DNA of 64,000 bases from Syncephalastrum monosporum B8922. Lineage: Eukaryota; Mucoromycota; Mucoromycetes; Mucorales; Syncephalastraceae. The notes beneath the pieces are model-generated. The model saw only the letters and a list, made by a program, of their open reading frames with translations, was not told the DNA's origin and searched no databases. Location: the NCBI GenBank assembly GCA_000697355.1, contig JNEN01001014.1, positions 186,001 to 250,000 on the forward strand. Direction: 5' to 3'. Within the stretch, counting starts at the first letter, position 1; each line of letters starts with the position of its first letter. Shown here one piece after another: positions 1 through 11,518 of the stretch. The position numbers were made by a program, and so were the translations under genes.

Positions 1-318
1 AGAACTGAAGAGGCCACTGCCAATCATCGAGCCAATGACAAGACCGAGACCATTGAGGAACGAGACCTTTTTCTGCAGTTCGGGTGCTCGTGTCTGCGTC
101 TGCGTGAGTGGGATCATCGGTATGGATTCAAAGGAGAAGACGGAAGTGGCTGACGCATTGGCATGGTGGGTGGGCAAGAGTGTTTGGTTGTCGCGATCGG
201 ACAACAAAGACGCTGTGTCGTCATCCAAGTGATGGGCATCATCCTCACTCAGCCGGCTCGAAAAGGAATCGCGGCGATCGTCATTATAATTGTGTTCTTG
301 TTGGCTGTTTTCTACCAT
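1..318 (-). CDS. Amino-acid permease (APC/LAT type), N-terminal fragment
   Basis: The window edge cuts this gene; 106 codons are visible from an ATG at 318-316. A hydrophilic N-terminus of about 80 residues, rich in Asp, Ser and His, leads into the first membrane helix. That helix carries GLGLVIGSMIGSGLFSS, the unwound TM1 substrate-binding signature (GSxIGSGxF) of APC-superfamily amino-acid transporters, close to the L-type/MUP1 methionine permease group. The expected role is proton-coupled amino-acid uptake at the plasma membrane. The reading frame is open to base 1. Substrate specificity cannot be judged from this fragment. Confidence 0.8.
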   Translation of the reverse strand, partial: MVENSQQEHNYNDDRRDSFSSRLSEDDAHHLDDDTASLLSDRDNQTLLPTHHANASATSVFSFESIPMIPLTQTQTRAPELQKKVSFLNGLGLVIGSMIGSGLFSS

Positions 319-750
319 GATGAGGCCCTCATCGGACGTGGTTTATATGTATAGAATGGGAAAGGTAAAGGGGAAGGCAAGGGAAAAAGGATAAAGGGTC
401 TCTCTTCTCGGAGCTCTGAATTTTTGACAGTGGTGGGCAAAGGACAGAAAGAAACTGTGTATTAAATCCGATTGCCTAATTTGTGATGGATGAAGCGCCT
501 CGCGCAGGCATTCTACAGTATATGTTTAAGGCCACAGGTACCATGGTTTCTATATGAGAGGAGTATGTATTTGTTTTAAGAATTAACCTGCTTTCAGGCA
601 GCTCTGACGACAGGATCGAAATTATAGAATGGAAACGTGCCTTAATATGTATTCAGTGATTTACAACAACCTCGACTTTGTATATGTACAATCGATTATG
701 AGGGGTAATGACCAAATATGCACTATCTAACTTCTAGATCAAATACTGGA
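319..750. other. Intergenic, no gene seen
   Basis: This 430-base interval separates the 5' end of the permease from the 3' end of the MFS gene, so it should hold the permease promoter. The part next to the permease start is rich in AG and GGAAA. I see no ORF or RNA gene. Confidence 0.5.
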
Positions 751-2670
751 TCAGACGTTTGAACCAGCGGACTCCTTTTTATCCGTGACAGCATGTATGG
801 TCGCTGATGGCGATGGCGGCACGCACGGTATTGACGACGGGCGTACGATCAGCTGGTCTGATTTACCAGTGAAGAGGAACACCAAGGGCAAGCCTACAAC
901 ATAGAGCCCAGCAAGGACGATGCAGAGCCAGAAGAATCCGAGTGCGCCGTAGATATAGCCCGCGATCAAGGGCCCAATGGACATGCCGACGCCGTACGCA
1001 ATATTGTAGAGCCCATAGCACATAGCCATACCGTCCTTGCTGCCTGCATCGTTTCTTTGATGGACGACACCTGCGATTTCAGGATAGACCGCGGTTTGAC
1101 AGCTAGCGAGGAGGCAACCGCAAACAAAAAAGACGATGAGGATGGCCCAGTAAGTAACGCGGTGATCCGGTATCCCTAGACAAACGGTGGCCGGGATTAA
1201 AAGGAAAGCAGCACAAAGCGCCACAATCTTAGTCCCGTATTTGTCGCAGAGAAAGCCGGAAAACGCGCTCGAGAGAATGTAGGGGATGATAAAGGCAATC
1301 TGGGAGACTCCTATCGCCGTTTCATCAAAGTTCCACTGGCTGGCAAGCCGAAGAGGTGTGGCTGACTGCGGGGAGGGGATATTATATGTGAGGTTATATG
1401 TAGCCAAAGAGCATGTATCTTACCTCGGATGAGCTCATGGCAATGGCGACCGTCAGTGTGAGATAAAGCGCGGTCCAAAGGCGGGCACTTTTAAAAAGCA
1501 CCATTGTGCTGACTTTTGAAGAGGGTGCTATGTCCGCAGGATCTTCCTCGGCCGTTTTCTCTTTGTCCTCCTGTTGTCCGAACCACTCTGCGGGTGCCTG
1601 GCGCCGCTCGACAATGACAAAGATCATACACATGTTAATAGAGCAGACAATGACAGCCATAATGAAGGGCGCCTGAGGGCTCAGTTTAGAATACATGGCT
1701 ACCATATAGAATAAGCATGTTTGGTCTCGGGACGATCGACGAGTATCCAATTTTACCTCCTGCATGAATATTTGGTTAGCAACCATAAATGCTCATAGAG
1801 CCTGATGTAGACTCATAGGAGACGCGTACCTCCTGTCAGTAGCCCGGTAACCATACCAAGCGGATACAGACTCGTGAGCTTCCCCATTTGTAGTCCTATG
1901 ATCGTTCGTGCCTATGAGTACATCTGGTGGACCAACGGGAGTTATGTTCTCATCACGCACCCAGCTGATCTTCAGGCCAATTGTCGGCAATGAGACATAG
2001 GGCCATGGTCCACACACTGGAGTTGGAGATACCCTGCAGGAATCGGGCTACGAGAAGCATCCAGTAAGCAGACGCAGTCATAAATATAACGTTTGCGGCT
2101 ATGGCAATTAGGACTCCAAATAACATGGGACCGCGTCGCTGTAATACTCTATCGCCGAGCCAGCCAAAGAAAGGGGAACCAACTTTATACGCGTAAAACA
2201 AGTAAGTTCGATGTGTGTTCATTGGTGATATTTACAGAGATCACGAGAAATCAGAGGGTCGACTCAAGTGGTCGGTATGCACCTTCTTTCTAGGAGAGGT
2301 CTGGGGCGCATGATATTGAGGCTTACCCAGAACACCAACAGCATAAAAAGCAATCATGACTCCAGTTGCTTGTGAAAGCGCGGAGTGATTGGGGTCGGTT
2401 GTGGAATCGTTGGTAAGTGCAGCATCGGTTCCCTGATTGATGCGGTTGATCATGAAGGGCGCAAGTGGAAAAAGAGTCGAATGCACAAGCGTCTATCACA
2501 TGAGCATCTCCCTTGTTAGATGAAGATACTCGCCTATCCAGTGCCGAAAATTGAGAAAAACATACGCTTGTAAACAGGCTGACGGCGGCTGTGAGAAAGA
2601 TATACAAGTTGTGTGAGCGAAGGCCGAGAAGTTTGGGTGGTGGTTGTGTTTTTTGTGGTTTGTATTGCAT
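751..2670 (-). CDS. MFS transporter, DHA1/SLC18-like
   Basis: Six exons join in frame: 2670-2566, 2492-2327, 2182-1961, 1895-1830, 1698-1424 and 1365-751, giving 482 residues. This is a 12-helix major facilitator. The loop after TM2 has the MFS motif A (GSPFFGWLGDRVLQRRG), and a central acidic loop follows TM6. The C-terminal half resembles vesicular-amine/SLC18B1-like drug:H+ antiporters (GLYNIAYGVGMSIGPLIAGY). The ATG at 2670 gives a short cytoplasmic tail. An in-frame ATG at 2784 would add a hydrophobic stretch and is less likely. The likely role is proton-driven export of small amines or drugs across the plasma or vacuolar membrane. The substrate is unknown. Confidence 0.85.
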
Positions 2671-4174
2671 AATGCGTATTGGAAGCAAAGTCAGTTGAAT
2701 TACGAGTGGAAGCAACAAGAGAAGGAGATTGTTCTCAATGTAAATTTTATAGATCGTGCCTGTGGCAAAAAGTACGACTGTCATTTAGGGGGTGTCTAGG
2801 GGAGGAATAGTGCCTTGTATAGTTCACACTCCATGAGATATTTTTATTCTGCGTTTTGAGGGGTAAGCAAGCATACTTTGTTACATGCTTTCTTTCCCTT
2901 CATTTCTGAAGATGTATAAAGCACGTTCGCTGAGCTTCTCGTTCATTCAATGCGCTTCTTGCCTTATCTCATCCAATTTGACCTCAATGCAACATTGGAT
3001 CAGAGCCTATCGCATCCTTTCCAGTTGCGAGGTTCACATGCTAGCATGAAAACGAATCATAATAACACGGTTAGCTACTCTCCGAACTCTTATTAAAATT
3101 CGCCTTTGTGTCTTTTACTTCTCCTCAATGATGTCATCGATCCTCCTACACTCATAACTCGAATTCGATGTCACGGCTGTTGATCTCAGGCCAGCTGCAA
3201 ACAGTATCAATATATATTATAATGCGGTTGGCGGAAGGCAACAATTGCTGAGCCGTGTTTGATTGGCTGCGACGTCGACTTCAGTTTCTTGCAGCTCAAC
3301 TGTTATTCTAGAGACACGACTCCTTTTTTGGCGCTACATCCAGTGCGTGTATACCCTAATGAAAGGGAATTTGAAGGTTTGAAGCGAACGACGCAATTTC
3401 AGCTGGTGGATGCTTACTGAAGTGAGTTGAGATAATCCTACATTACTCAATGCGCGAGCACCGCATTGAAATGTAGCACGTGTGTCACCAGCAAAGTGTA
3501 GCACTTTCATGCACTCCTTGTCATAATAATCTGTTGATTAAAAGTTGAGCATTTTGAAGGGATACGTACTTTGAGTTGTGATGGCCTTTAATTAAATGAC
3601 CGGCAGCGTGAAGTGCCATAAGGCATAAAGTATGTATGGTGTTGGTACATTGATATAAATCATCGACAACTGCCTCTGTCCTTAGATAAGTCGGAAAGTA
3701 TATAGAGAGATCTACGACTTTGAGTATACGATGACATTATCAATTGACAGCGAGGCACATGAACAATGGAAGGTCTTCTCCCTGTATGGAGACGCGCCAA
3801 GTAGCAGAATAAAATCCCAGCGCATGTACCAGATGGACGTTATTGCAGTGAGCTGTCTACGACAGAACGAAGAATAGAGGCATATCGATCTATTTTTGAG
3901 CGATAGTTGCTCTCCAAACAAACCAACAAAAGCATTAGAAATATTTTGGTACGGCGAGAAGAAAACCGTATGCGTCAGCTTTTTATGGCTGTACGTTATG
4001 CACTATGTTACTCGAGACGGTGTTGTGTCATTTAGACCTTTCTTTTGTACATACACTTGGTACTTTGTTATGTATTATGCGCTTGCTGGCTGCTTTTGCA
4101 GTTGCATTTTTGATCCCTATTTTGCCTTTGATATCTCCGCATGAGCTCCACGTCTTCTTCCCGTTCAACCGTAT
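2671..4174. other. Intergenic 1.5 kb, no convincing gene
   Basis: AT-rich spacer between the divergently transcribed MFS gene (minus) and the exonuclease gene (plus), presumably holding both promoters. The short ORFs here (for example 3712-3921 and 3896-4144) have no intron structure or domain signal and were not called. Confidence 0.5.
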
Positions 4175-5142
4175 ATGGCAGAGGAAAAACCGACCGCTGT
4201 CGAGATCCTCCAGAACCAGTTGGCTGATCTACGGCTCGACACGGCTGGTTCCAAGCAAGAGCTGAAGAAACGCCTCAGAAAAGCTCAAAAACAGAAAGAT
4301 CAACCTGATGAGCCAGAGCAAAGACCGTAAGTCAATAGAAATAGTCACGTCTCTCTCCTGACAGTCTAATCTTGCAATCACCGTCCAGGCGACAACCGTT
4401 TGACTACTACATGTTCTTTGACGTTGAGGCAACGTGCATTGAAGGGGGTGGATTCGATTACCCGAACGAGATCATTGAATTTCCTGTCGTGCTTGTGGAC
4501 GGCCGCACATTTGCCATTGTAAGCCAACCGGCCAACTGAAGAAACTCGACGCGCTAATGTCTGCTAGGTGGATGAATTTCGATCGTATGTGCGACCCGAG
4601 GTGAACACAGTGTTGTCCAAGTTTTGCATCGACTTGACGGGCATCCAGCAAGCGACGGTGGACAAGAGTCCTGTGTTTGTCGATGTCCTGAACGCGTTCC
4701 AAGAATTTATGCTCAAACACGATTTATACCAAACAAAGAGCGCTTGCTTTGTGACCGGTAGGGATGTACTCTATGCGCACTCTTATTCTGACGCTCTCTT
4801 TCTGTTTCTCGCTCGTCTGTAGATGGCCCTTTTGATATCCGTGACTTCATCACCAAACAATGCGACATTAGCAACCTCGCCTATCGTCCTGAATACTTTT
4901 CCCGGCCCTGGATCAACCTGCGCAAGCTCTTCCGACAGTTCTACGGCGCGGGCAAGGTCAATATGGAAGGCATGCTTGACTACCTCCACATGTCCTTTGA
5001 AGGCCGCCAGCACTCGGGTCTGGACGACGCGCGCAACCTCGCTCGTATTGCGCGTCGCATGTTTGACGACGGCTGCGTCTTTCGGACCAACATCCAATAC
5101 CAACAGCAAAAGAAAACACGATGGCGTCGACGCCGTAAATGA
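4175..5142 (+). CDS. ERI1-like 3'-5' exoribonuclease (SAP + DEDDh)
   Basis: Four exons (4175-4326, 4389-4518, 4568-4757, 4823-5142) give 263 residues. Residues 10-45 form a SAP-like helix pair (ILQNQLADLRLDTAGSKQEL). The exonuclease domain follows with ExoI FFDVEATC (Asp/Glu metal ligands), ExoII within FVTDGPFDI and ExoIII HSGLDDARN (His and Asp of DEDDh). The C-terminus is a basic KKTRWRRRRK tail. ERI1 family enzymes trim 3' ends of small RNAs, histone mRNA stem-loops and 5.8S rRNA, and in fungi act as negative regulators of RNAi. The order SAP then DEDDh matches ERI1 rather than the shorter ERI2/ERI3 forms. The start is the first ATG that gives an intact SAP region. Confidence 0.88.
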
Positions 5143-5173
5143 AATCGGGAGGATGCAAAAGTGAGCGTTCTTA

Positions 5174-5230
5174 TTGTAGTAGCAATAGTGATTGTAGTCG
5201 TAGTCGTAGTTGTAGTCGTGGTGATGATGG
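5174..5230. repeat. GTAGTC-type microsatellite
   Basis: A short, imperfect hexamer/trinucleotide run (gtagtc, gtagtt, gtggtg) lies in the 142-base spacer between the convergent 3' ends of the exonuclease and dehalogenase genes. Confidence 0.7.
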
Positions 5231-5284
5231 TTGGTTGTATGGGGCAATCCCTTGGACGTTCTCTTCTCTCCCCCCTGGTGCGCT

Positions 5285-6205
5285 CTATCGGCTGTCCGTA
5301 TTCTCGCGCACCTTGCCTTCCCCTGTCTGTGGAAAGCAAGGTCGGGATTTGATGACCTCTTGGTGGGATTCGATGGCCACCATGGCTTGCATGGCGTCGA
5401 GGAGGTCGGTGCGGACCGCGTCGGGGCTGCGTGCGTACAGATCGGAGGGGAATAGCATTTCGTCGTTGGATAAAAAGATGGTGCGGTACGAGAGGTTTTT
5501 CGCCCCGGCAATGTCCCATGCGTGCGTCGAAACGAAATAAAAATTCTGCAACACATACCAGACGGTGGTCAGGATGCCTCCCTACTTTCTCATTCTCCAT
5601 TCTGCTTACCTCAATGCGACGGGTGCGCCGTACGTTCAGCCGCATGAGCTCGGAATACACTTTAGGATGCGGCCGTGATATCCGGAGCTCGTCGCATCCG
5701 TATATGTTGGCCTGGTCTTGATTGGGTAAGCAAAAATACTCTAGTAAACCGTGATGGGCGAGTAACTCGCGCGCGTCGTCGTAGCTGCCGCTCGTCAGGA
5801 TCCATAGGTCCCATCCCGCTCTATACAAAGATTGTATCGTTTCAACCGCATTTGGCCGCGGGTGTAGCTCTTGAAAGCTGGCCATGATGTCATGGGTGGC
5901 CGCGGTTGTCGGCATGGGAAATCCCTCAAGGGCGCACGTGCGGGGCAGTGTCATCTCCAAGACGTGTTCCAGCGTGCGGTACTCACCCGCGTGCGAGGTC
6001 GCGATGTAATCGCGCGTGGCGGCCGTCATCCATGCTCGCAGGAAGCGGCGTGCCTGCCGCTGACCGGTGTCGTTTTCTATTATGCGGGACAAGGCAGCCA
6101 GCACCGTGGCCAACGAGAAGAGAGTGCCTTTCACAACGTGAGTCAAAGCGGTCCGACACAAGAGACGACATCCATACCGAGCAGATCAAAGGCGACGGCT
6201 GGCAT
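5285..6205 (-). CDS. Haloacid dehalogenase-like (type II HAD) hydrolase
   Basis: Three exons (6205-6178, 6127-5610, 5545-5285) give 268 residues. The first exon encodes only MPAVAFDLLG; splicing restores HAD motif I, FDLLGTLFS (nucleophilic Asp at residue 7). A helical cap follows, then motif II (LWILTSGS), motif III Lys in SRPHPKVYSEL, and motif IV FYFVSTHAWDIAGAKNLSY. That last motif is the S/A-x-H-x-WD-x-x-GA signature of 2-haloacid dehalogenases. The likely activity is hydrolytic dehalogenation or a related phosphatase reaction. The physiological substrate is unknown. It converges with the ERI1-like gene. Confidence 0.85.
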
Positions 6206-6317
6206 GCTAGCATCAAAAGATAGAAAATGGAAGTGAAAAAGGAGAAAAGGGTTTTAATGTGTTGTATTTACGAAAGAGGTGTGATGAAAAAAAGAAAAAA
6301 GAACCGGAATTTTAAAA

Positions 6318-7594
6318 TTATACTGCATTGAGCATGCTGTAGACATCTTCGGCAATCAGCCGATGGGTCAGGGTCGTCGGATGCCAATCATCCCACCACA
6401 GGTATCTATAACGGGAAAAAAAGGCCGCGTTGTGTGTCAGAAATTGACACAGAACAGGGATGGTTCCACTTACTGGCCCTGTACGGATTGGCAACGGCTT
6501 TGATCGGTTTTACAGGCGTGGACAGTATCCACAATGCCATATTGGCCAGGCGAACTGAGCAACTTTTGGAAAAGTTGATAGGAATCGTAATAGATGGCGC
6601 TCCCCCGGCTCTGTGCCAATGTTTTGGTCACAGCTACGAGCTGTGTGTTGTAGTTTGAAATCATAGTGGTGAGTCTATCTCGGTCGGCAGAGGATGCGTT
6701 TGCAAACAAGGGTAAGTGGTCGATGGGTGCCAATCCCATAATGAGAAATTGGTTTGCGCCGGATACGCTGGCTAAACTTTCCTGAGAAAATGTCAAAAAT
6801 TAGAAGCAATATCCGCTTTATCGAAGACCACGGTAATGGATATACATACCAAATCCTTGCGTATCCCGTCCACGACGCGTTGCACCTTTTGGTTCTTGGC
6901 ATTGGTGTCGGTACTGGCGTCGACAAAAATGTCATGAATATCATTGGTACCTATCAACGAAGTATGAGCCGCGAGAAAAACACAGCGGCTGAAGTGAACT
7001 ACCTATCCATAGCGCATACAGTGTTGAGGTCGGATCCAAGGGAGAGTGCTGCTGATATGCTTGGACCTGCTGGCCTACGTCGGGCGCAGAGCGCGGTACG
7101 ATCGCCTATAGCATTTAGGATGAGGATTCTTAAATCCTTGATAATATTCAGTCGAGCTTACGTTGTCTACCGTGGCCCCAGAGTATGCATAATCATACAG
7201 ATCGACACCCATGAGTTTGGCAACGTATTCGGCCCAGGTGGGACCATTGGTCATTCGGCCATACTAGTTATCATCATACATGCTTGTTGAATATTGCCTA
7301 GAAGGTCGGGTATGCAGTACATACATAGTTTGCAGAACCGTACGCCGCAGCATCTAAAGGTTTGTCACTGCGCTTGTGTTGAGCCCAACCTGTTTCGGTC
7401 ATTTCCAGGCGTGCTTACCCGTTTTCTGTCCAAGAGTCACCGAAAAAGACGATCGACTTGACCGGCTCTTGATAGCATGGACTGCCGAGGGTGCCGCTGG
7501 GGTATACTTCAGGGTCACTTGTACACAGCACAATGGTGCCTTGAACAGATGCCAGTTCAAAAAGGCCAATCAACAAAAACAAAGTTGTCCGCAT
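6318..7594 (-). CDS. Secreted GDSL/SGNH esterase
   Basis: This multi-exon gene starts at the ATG at 7594. The N-terminus MRTTLFLLIGLFELASVQG is a clear signal peptide. Block I, IVFFGDSWTENG, holds the catalytic Ser of GDSL/SGNH hydrolases. Further blocks are AYGSANYGRMTNGPTWAEYV and YDYAYSGATVDN (the Gly of block II). A C-terminal WWDDWHPTT carries the catalytic Asp and His (DxxH). These place it with CE16-like acetylesterases and GDSL lipases that act on cell-wall polysaccharide acetyl groups or lipids outside the cell. It has about six exons with short introns; I did not resolve every internal boundary. The stop codon is at 6318-6320. Confidence 0.8.
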
Positions 7595-8569
7595 CGAGTG
7601 CGTGAATGGGTGAGTGAGTGAGTGAGTGAGAGATCAAAAGGGGGAAAAAGCTAGATCATTTTATTTATACTCTATAGCTAAGAAGAGATACGGCATGATG
7701 ACGGGTTTTGACAGGAAGAGGAATAAAAAGAGAAGATACAGCTGATACTGTAAACATTGAAGGAAAATAAAGAACACAAGCCGAGGCAAAAGGAGTCCAT
7801 GGCTTGGTTTTGGGTGCAGTTCGTTTTGTAATCCACAGCGAAACCGACGATCATTTATTGACGACTTGCCCGTCCAAAATACCTACTTCTCTGGACACTT
7901 TATGCCATAGTATTTCATTCTATAAAGAGAGACTAGCGGAGGAAGCAAAGAGGAGTCTTGTCCTGTTTTTGCATACAGTTTTGAGAAGAATACCCTGTAT
8001 GTCGACTAGCATTTTATATGGTATTTAGTATATTCACCTGCGCGTTTGCGCATGTCTAGAACACAGTTCGTTACAGAGAGTAATGCTTCCTGAGTGAGTG
8101 ACACCCATTGATTTGCGTATACTTCAGGTCATATGTCCTCTATGATTCGTACTTTATACATATGTGGTTTCATTGTGTGAATACACGTATGACTATTTGA
8201 GAAGCTGTCATGAAACACAGTGAACGTTGCCGTGTACCTGTCTGCACAAGATTCAATGTTTGCATAGTGAATATATAAACAAACACGAGAGAATAAATCC
8301 ATAATAGTTTGGGCAGTAGCTGATGATACATCCGACCAAAAGTCGAGCTCCCTTGCCTGGATTGTCCACCCCAGAAAGTGGGAGAGAGACCATGCTTGAA
8401 TATGGAGAGAGAGAGACAGAGATACAAGATGCCATGGAGGAGGAAAGCTGGAGGTGTTTGAGATTGTGGCTTGTGAATAAATTTTAGGGCATAAGGACAA
8501 GAGGGCTTAACAAAAAAAGTAGGCATTCTTTATCCGACCCTCATTCTCTCTCCAAGAGTTTTGACAACC
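7595..8569. other. Intergenic 1 kb
   Basis: Holds the esterase promoter and the SURF6-like promoter (divergent). A GAGT tetranucleotide run occupies about 7606-7630. Minus-strand ORFs at 8129-8526 overlap one another in several frames, lack splice structure and match no family I know. Confidence 0.5.
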
Positions 8570-9928
8570 ATGGTCCAACTTGATCTGCTCGACACGCTTC
8601 CGGTAGGCATCAACCAGAGAGACGAGCTATCCAGATCTGACCAGGATTTGGATCTGTAAACTATAGGAGCGCATGGAAGAACATGCCAAGCTGTTTGATG
8701 GCCTGTTGCAATTGATACCCGCGCGCCACTACATTACCGAGAAACCCGAGGTGGAGGAGGGCAAGAACCCCTACATGCAGAACAAGCGGAAAAACGCCCC
8801 CAAGCAGGCCATCAAGGATGCCACCAAAAAAGCAAAGAAGGCGAAGGTGCGTTTCCAGTGCACTGATTCGAAACAAAAAAACACAATGGCTCACGATTCT
8901 CCACTAGCTTGACCCTGAGAACGACACGTCCGTGGCAGCCAAGCAGAAGGAGTTGAAAGAGAAGCTCGACGCTGAAAAGGAGCAGGAAGTTGAAGAAGTA
9001 GAACAAGAGGAGGACAGCGACGACGATGATGAGGGCGAGGCACAAGGTGCTACGATGAATGGCGGTGATTTCCGCGGCCTGGATAACAAGAAGTTGGAAG
9101 AGACAGGTAACCCAGGATATGACCAACGCACGAGCCAGACACGTACTGATAGTTTAATTAGCCAAACCCATGGTACGAAGTGACATTGAGGACCTGCACA
9201 AGCGCCTGCAGCAGCGCATTGCCGACATGCGTACGAAGCGCGACCCTCACGCAGGTACTTCCAAGGCACGGAGTCGCGAAGAGATCCTGGCCGAGCGCCA
9301 TCGCAAGCGTGAAGAGAAGAAGAAGGCCTTGAAAGCCAAGAAAGAAAAGGGCAAGCAAGCGGCCGCCGAAGAGATCGTGATGGCCAAGCCGAACCCCAAG
9401 GCTGCGGCGGATGCGCGCTCGGCGGACGCCATCAAGATGGACGGCGACGTGTTCTTTGGCAAGCTGAATGCGGGCGAGCAAAAGAAGAAGAAGGGCCCAA
9501 CCGACTTGAAGACGCAGCTGAAGATGGCCGAGGCCAAGAAGGAGAAGATGGAGAAGCTCAAGGCCGAGGATGCCGAGGCGCACAAGAAGGCACAAGAAGA
9601 GGAGGACTGGAAGAAGGCGCTGTCGCTGGCATCGGGTGAAAAGATCAAGGACGATCCCAAGCTGCTGAAGAAGTCGCTGAAGCGCACCGAGCACCAAAAG
9701 AAGAAGAGTGCGCAAGAGTGGGCTGCGCGCAAGGAGAAGGTCAAGAAGGACGAACAGGCCAAGATCAAGAAGCGCGAGGAGAACATCAAGAACCGCAAAG
9801 AGAAGGGTGGCAACAAAAAGAAGAAGGCGCGCCACGGCTTTGAAGGTGCTGCGTTTGGCTACGGCGGCAAGGTCAGCAAGAACAACAACAGTAAAGGCAA
9901 GAACGCCGGCAACAAGAACAAGAAATAA
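8570..9928 (+). CDS. SURF6/RRP14-family nucleolar ribosome-biogenesis protein
   Basis: Four exons (8570-8602, 8667-8846, 8908-9106, 9162-9928) give 392 residues. The N-terminal block (MVQLDLLDTLPERMEEHAKL, about 1-60) is the RRP14 N-terminal region. An acidic linker follows (EEDSDDDDEGEA). The C-terminal half is the Lys/Glu-rich SURF6 domain: DLHKRLQQRIADMRTKRD, then RSREEILAERHRKREEKK and a long charged coiled coil, ending GFEGAAFGYGGK and a basic tail. SURF6/Rrp14 acts in the nucleolus in pre-rRNA processing and 60S/40S assembly. The exon 1-2 join is needed to give the family's conserved N-terminus, which fixes the start. Confidence 0.9.
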
Positions 9929-10381
9929 TCTCGATAACCCTACCCATATGTTTACGCTTTATTTTTCGACATCCTACACCAAAACGCTTACCATCATCAT
10001 CACCCACCCACCTACTCTCCACACAAGCACACACATCCCATTATCACCTCCGCCTACCCCACACGACCCCTTTTACTTTGGCATGTTGCATCGTTCTTTT
10101 ATTTTCCTTTTCTCTATTTCTCAATGTACAAATCATAACATTTCTTTTTTGTCGTTTTTTGTTTTTTTTTTGTTCTTTGTCTTTCCTGCTTGTGCTCCTG
10201 CTTGTGCCCAAGATGGTAAGATGATGATGATAAATGGGGAAGCCAGGAATGCGCAAACAAAGTTCAAGCGTGATTAATTACACGGCCTGTCCTGACGTGC
10301 ATGAACACACGGATATATATACCCCCGTCAATCAAGGCGTGCCGTTGCCTGATTATACTCAAACTTCTTACATCTCTTACC
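9929..10381. other. Intergenic, 3' UTR and promoter
   Basis: C/T-rich spacer with T-tracts near 10140-10180. A TATATATACCC stretch at about 10313-10323 lies 60 bases before the next ATG and could be a TATA box for the secreted-protein gene. Confidence 0.4.
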
Positions 10382-11341
10382 ATGGTTTCGGTTTACTGGC
10401 TTGTTTCCTTGGGCGCTGCCGTTGCTTTTGCGCATACGAACGACAATCAAAACGCGACCACGGCCACAACAAAAGAGCGTCCTGGTAAGTTTATCTTTAT
10501 TATAAAGTGTAGCGAAATAGCACAGGGCGCCCTGACAACTTCTTATGTGCACGCCTCTGCCACTGTAGCCGACTTACCCAACGTAACATGGAGCATCCTT
10601 GACTTGGAGGAGGCTACCCGGCAAAACGTGTGTGACCGGCAGGTCGCGTTCTGTGCAGTAAGTTCCTGTCTCCTTCATTGTCGTTGTCGTTGCTGCTGTT
10701 GCTTTGTTTATATATATGCTAATCTAATCCATACCACTTTTTAGAACAACTGTGGGGGCCCTGATTTGGCGCCAAAAAAGTAAGGAAAGCGTATAGCCAT
10801 GGATGCTTGTTTATTGTTTACACACTGTTTTCAACTAGCTTCTGCAACTCGACAACGATGGCGTGGAATTGCGGGTGCAAGGTATAGACAGAGCTTTTTC
10901 ATTTCTTTATATACAAGAGGTGGAGAGGGGGTTTTCCTCTCACTTGCGCCAAGAAGGAACCGATGTCTGACATGTCATGGTTGTATGTAGCACAAGACGG
11001 CCGATTTCCAGGAGTACCTCTGGCCAGTGGTGGAGGCCGAGTGCAGCGGCAAGGCACAGGCGTGCCAGGGCATGTGTAATGCCGGTGCCAAGGACCGTTC
11101 GAGCTGTGCCGATGCATGCACGCGCTACTACGAGTGTGCCACCGAGTTGGCACCTCCCAGCTTCCTGCAGACCGAATCGATCACGGACACCCCGTCCTAC
11201 GTCCAAAGAAACACGACGCATGGCAACGCAACGACGCACGAGGCCACCAACACAAAGACCAGCCAAGCCTGGAGGCACGACGTGGCATGGGGCATGTCCT
11301 TGGCTCTGATAGGCGTAGGCAGTGCCAATATGCTACTATAA
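10382..11341 (+). CDS. Secreted Cys-rich, GPI-type protein (DUF7707-like)
   Basis: Five exons (10382-10484, 10569-10657, 10745-10779, 10839-10881, 10991-11341) give 206 residues. The first 17 residues form a signal peptide. The middle has about 12 cysteines in the pattern CDRQVAFC, NNC, FCNST, WNCGCK, CSGKAQACQGMC, CADACTRYYEC. This fits the fungal DUF7707 ectodomain, which is found on small cell-surface proteins of unknown function. A Thr/Asn-rich stalk precedes a hydrophobic C-terminus (WGMSLALIGVGSANMLL) that looks like a GPI-attachment signal. The predicted location is the plasma membrane outer face or cell wall. No biochemical role is known. Two exons are only 35 and 43 nt, but frame and splice sites agree throughout. 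Confidence 0.75.
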
Positions 11342-11518
11342 TAGTCCGTAGTTTTACTGTAATGTCATCACCAATGCGTGTCTGTATATGTGTTTTGTGT
11401 GTGTGTGTGTGTGTGCCAAGATTCTTGAAAAGAACATAAACATCACGCATCTCCTTTTCCAGTTTTTCTCCTTTCTCCTTTCTTTCATTTTTCATTTTTA
11501 CTTTCACCCCCTTTCCTC

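Noticed and set aside
9158..9835. 225-codon ORF opposite the SURF6 gene
   Set aside because: Leu-rich shadow of the Lys/Glu-rich SURF6 frame, which has correct splice joins and family motifs.
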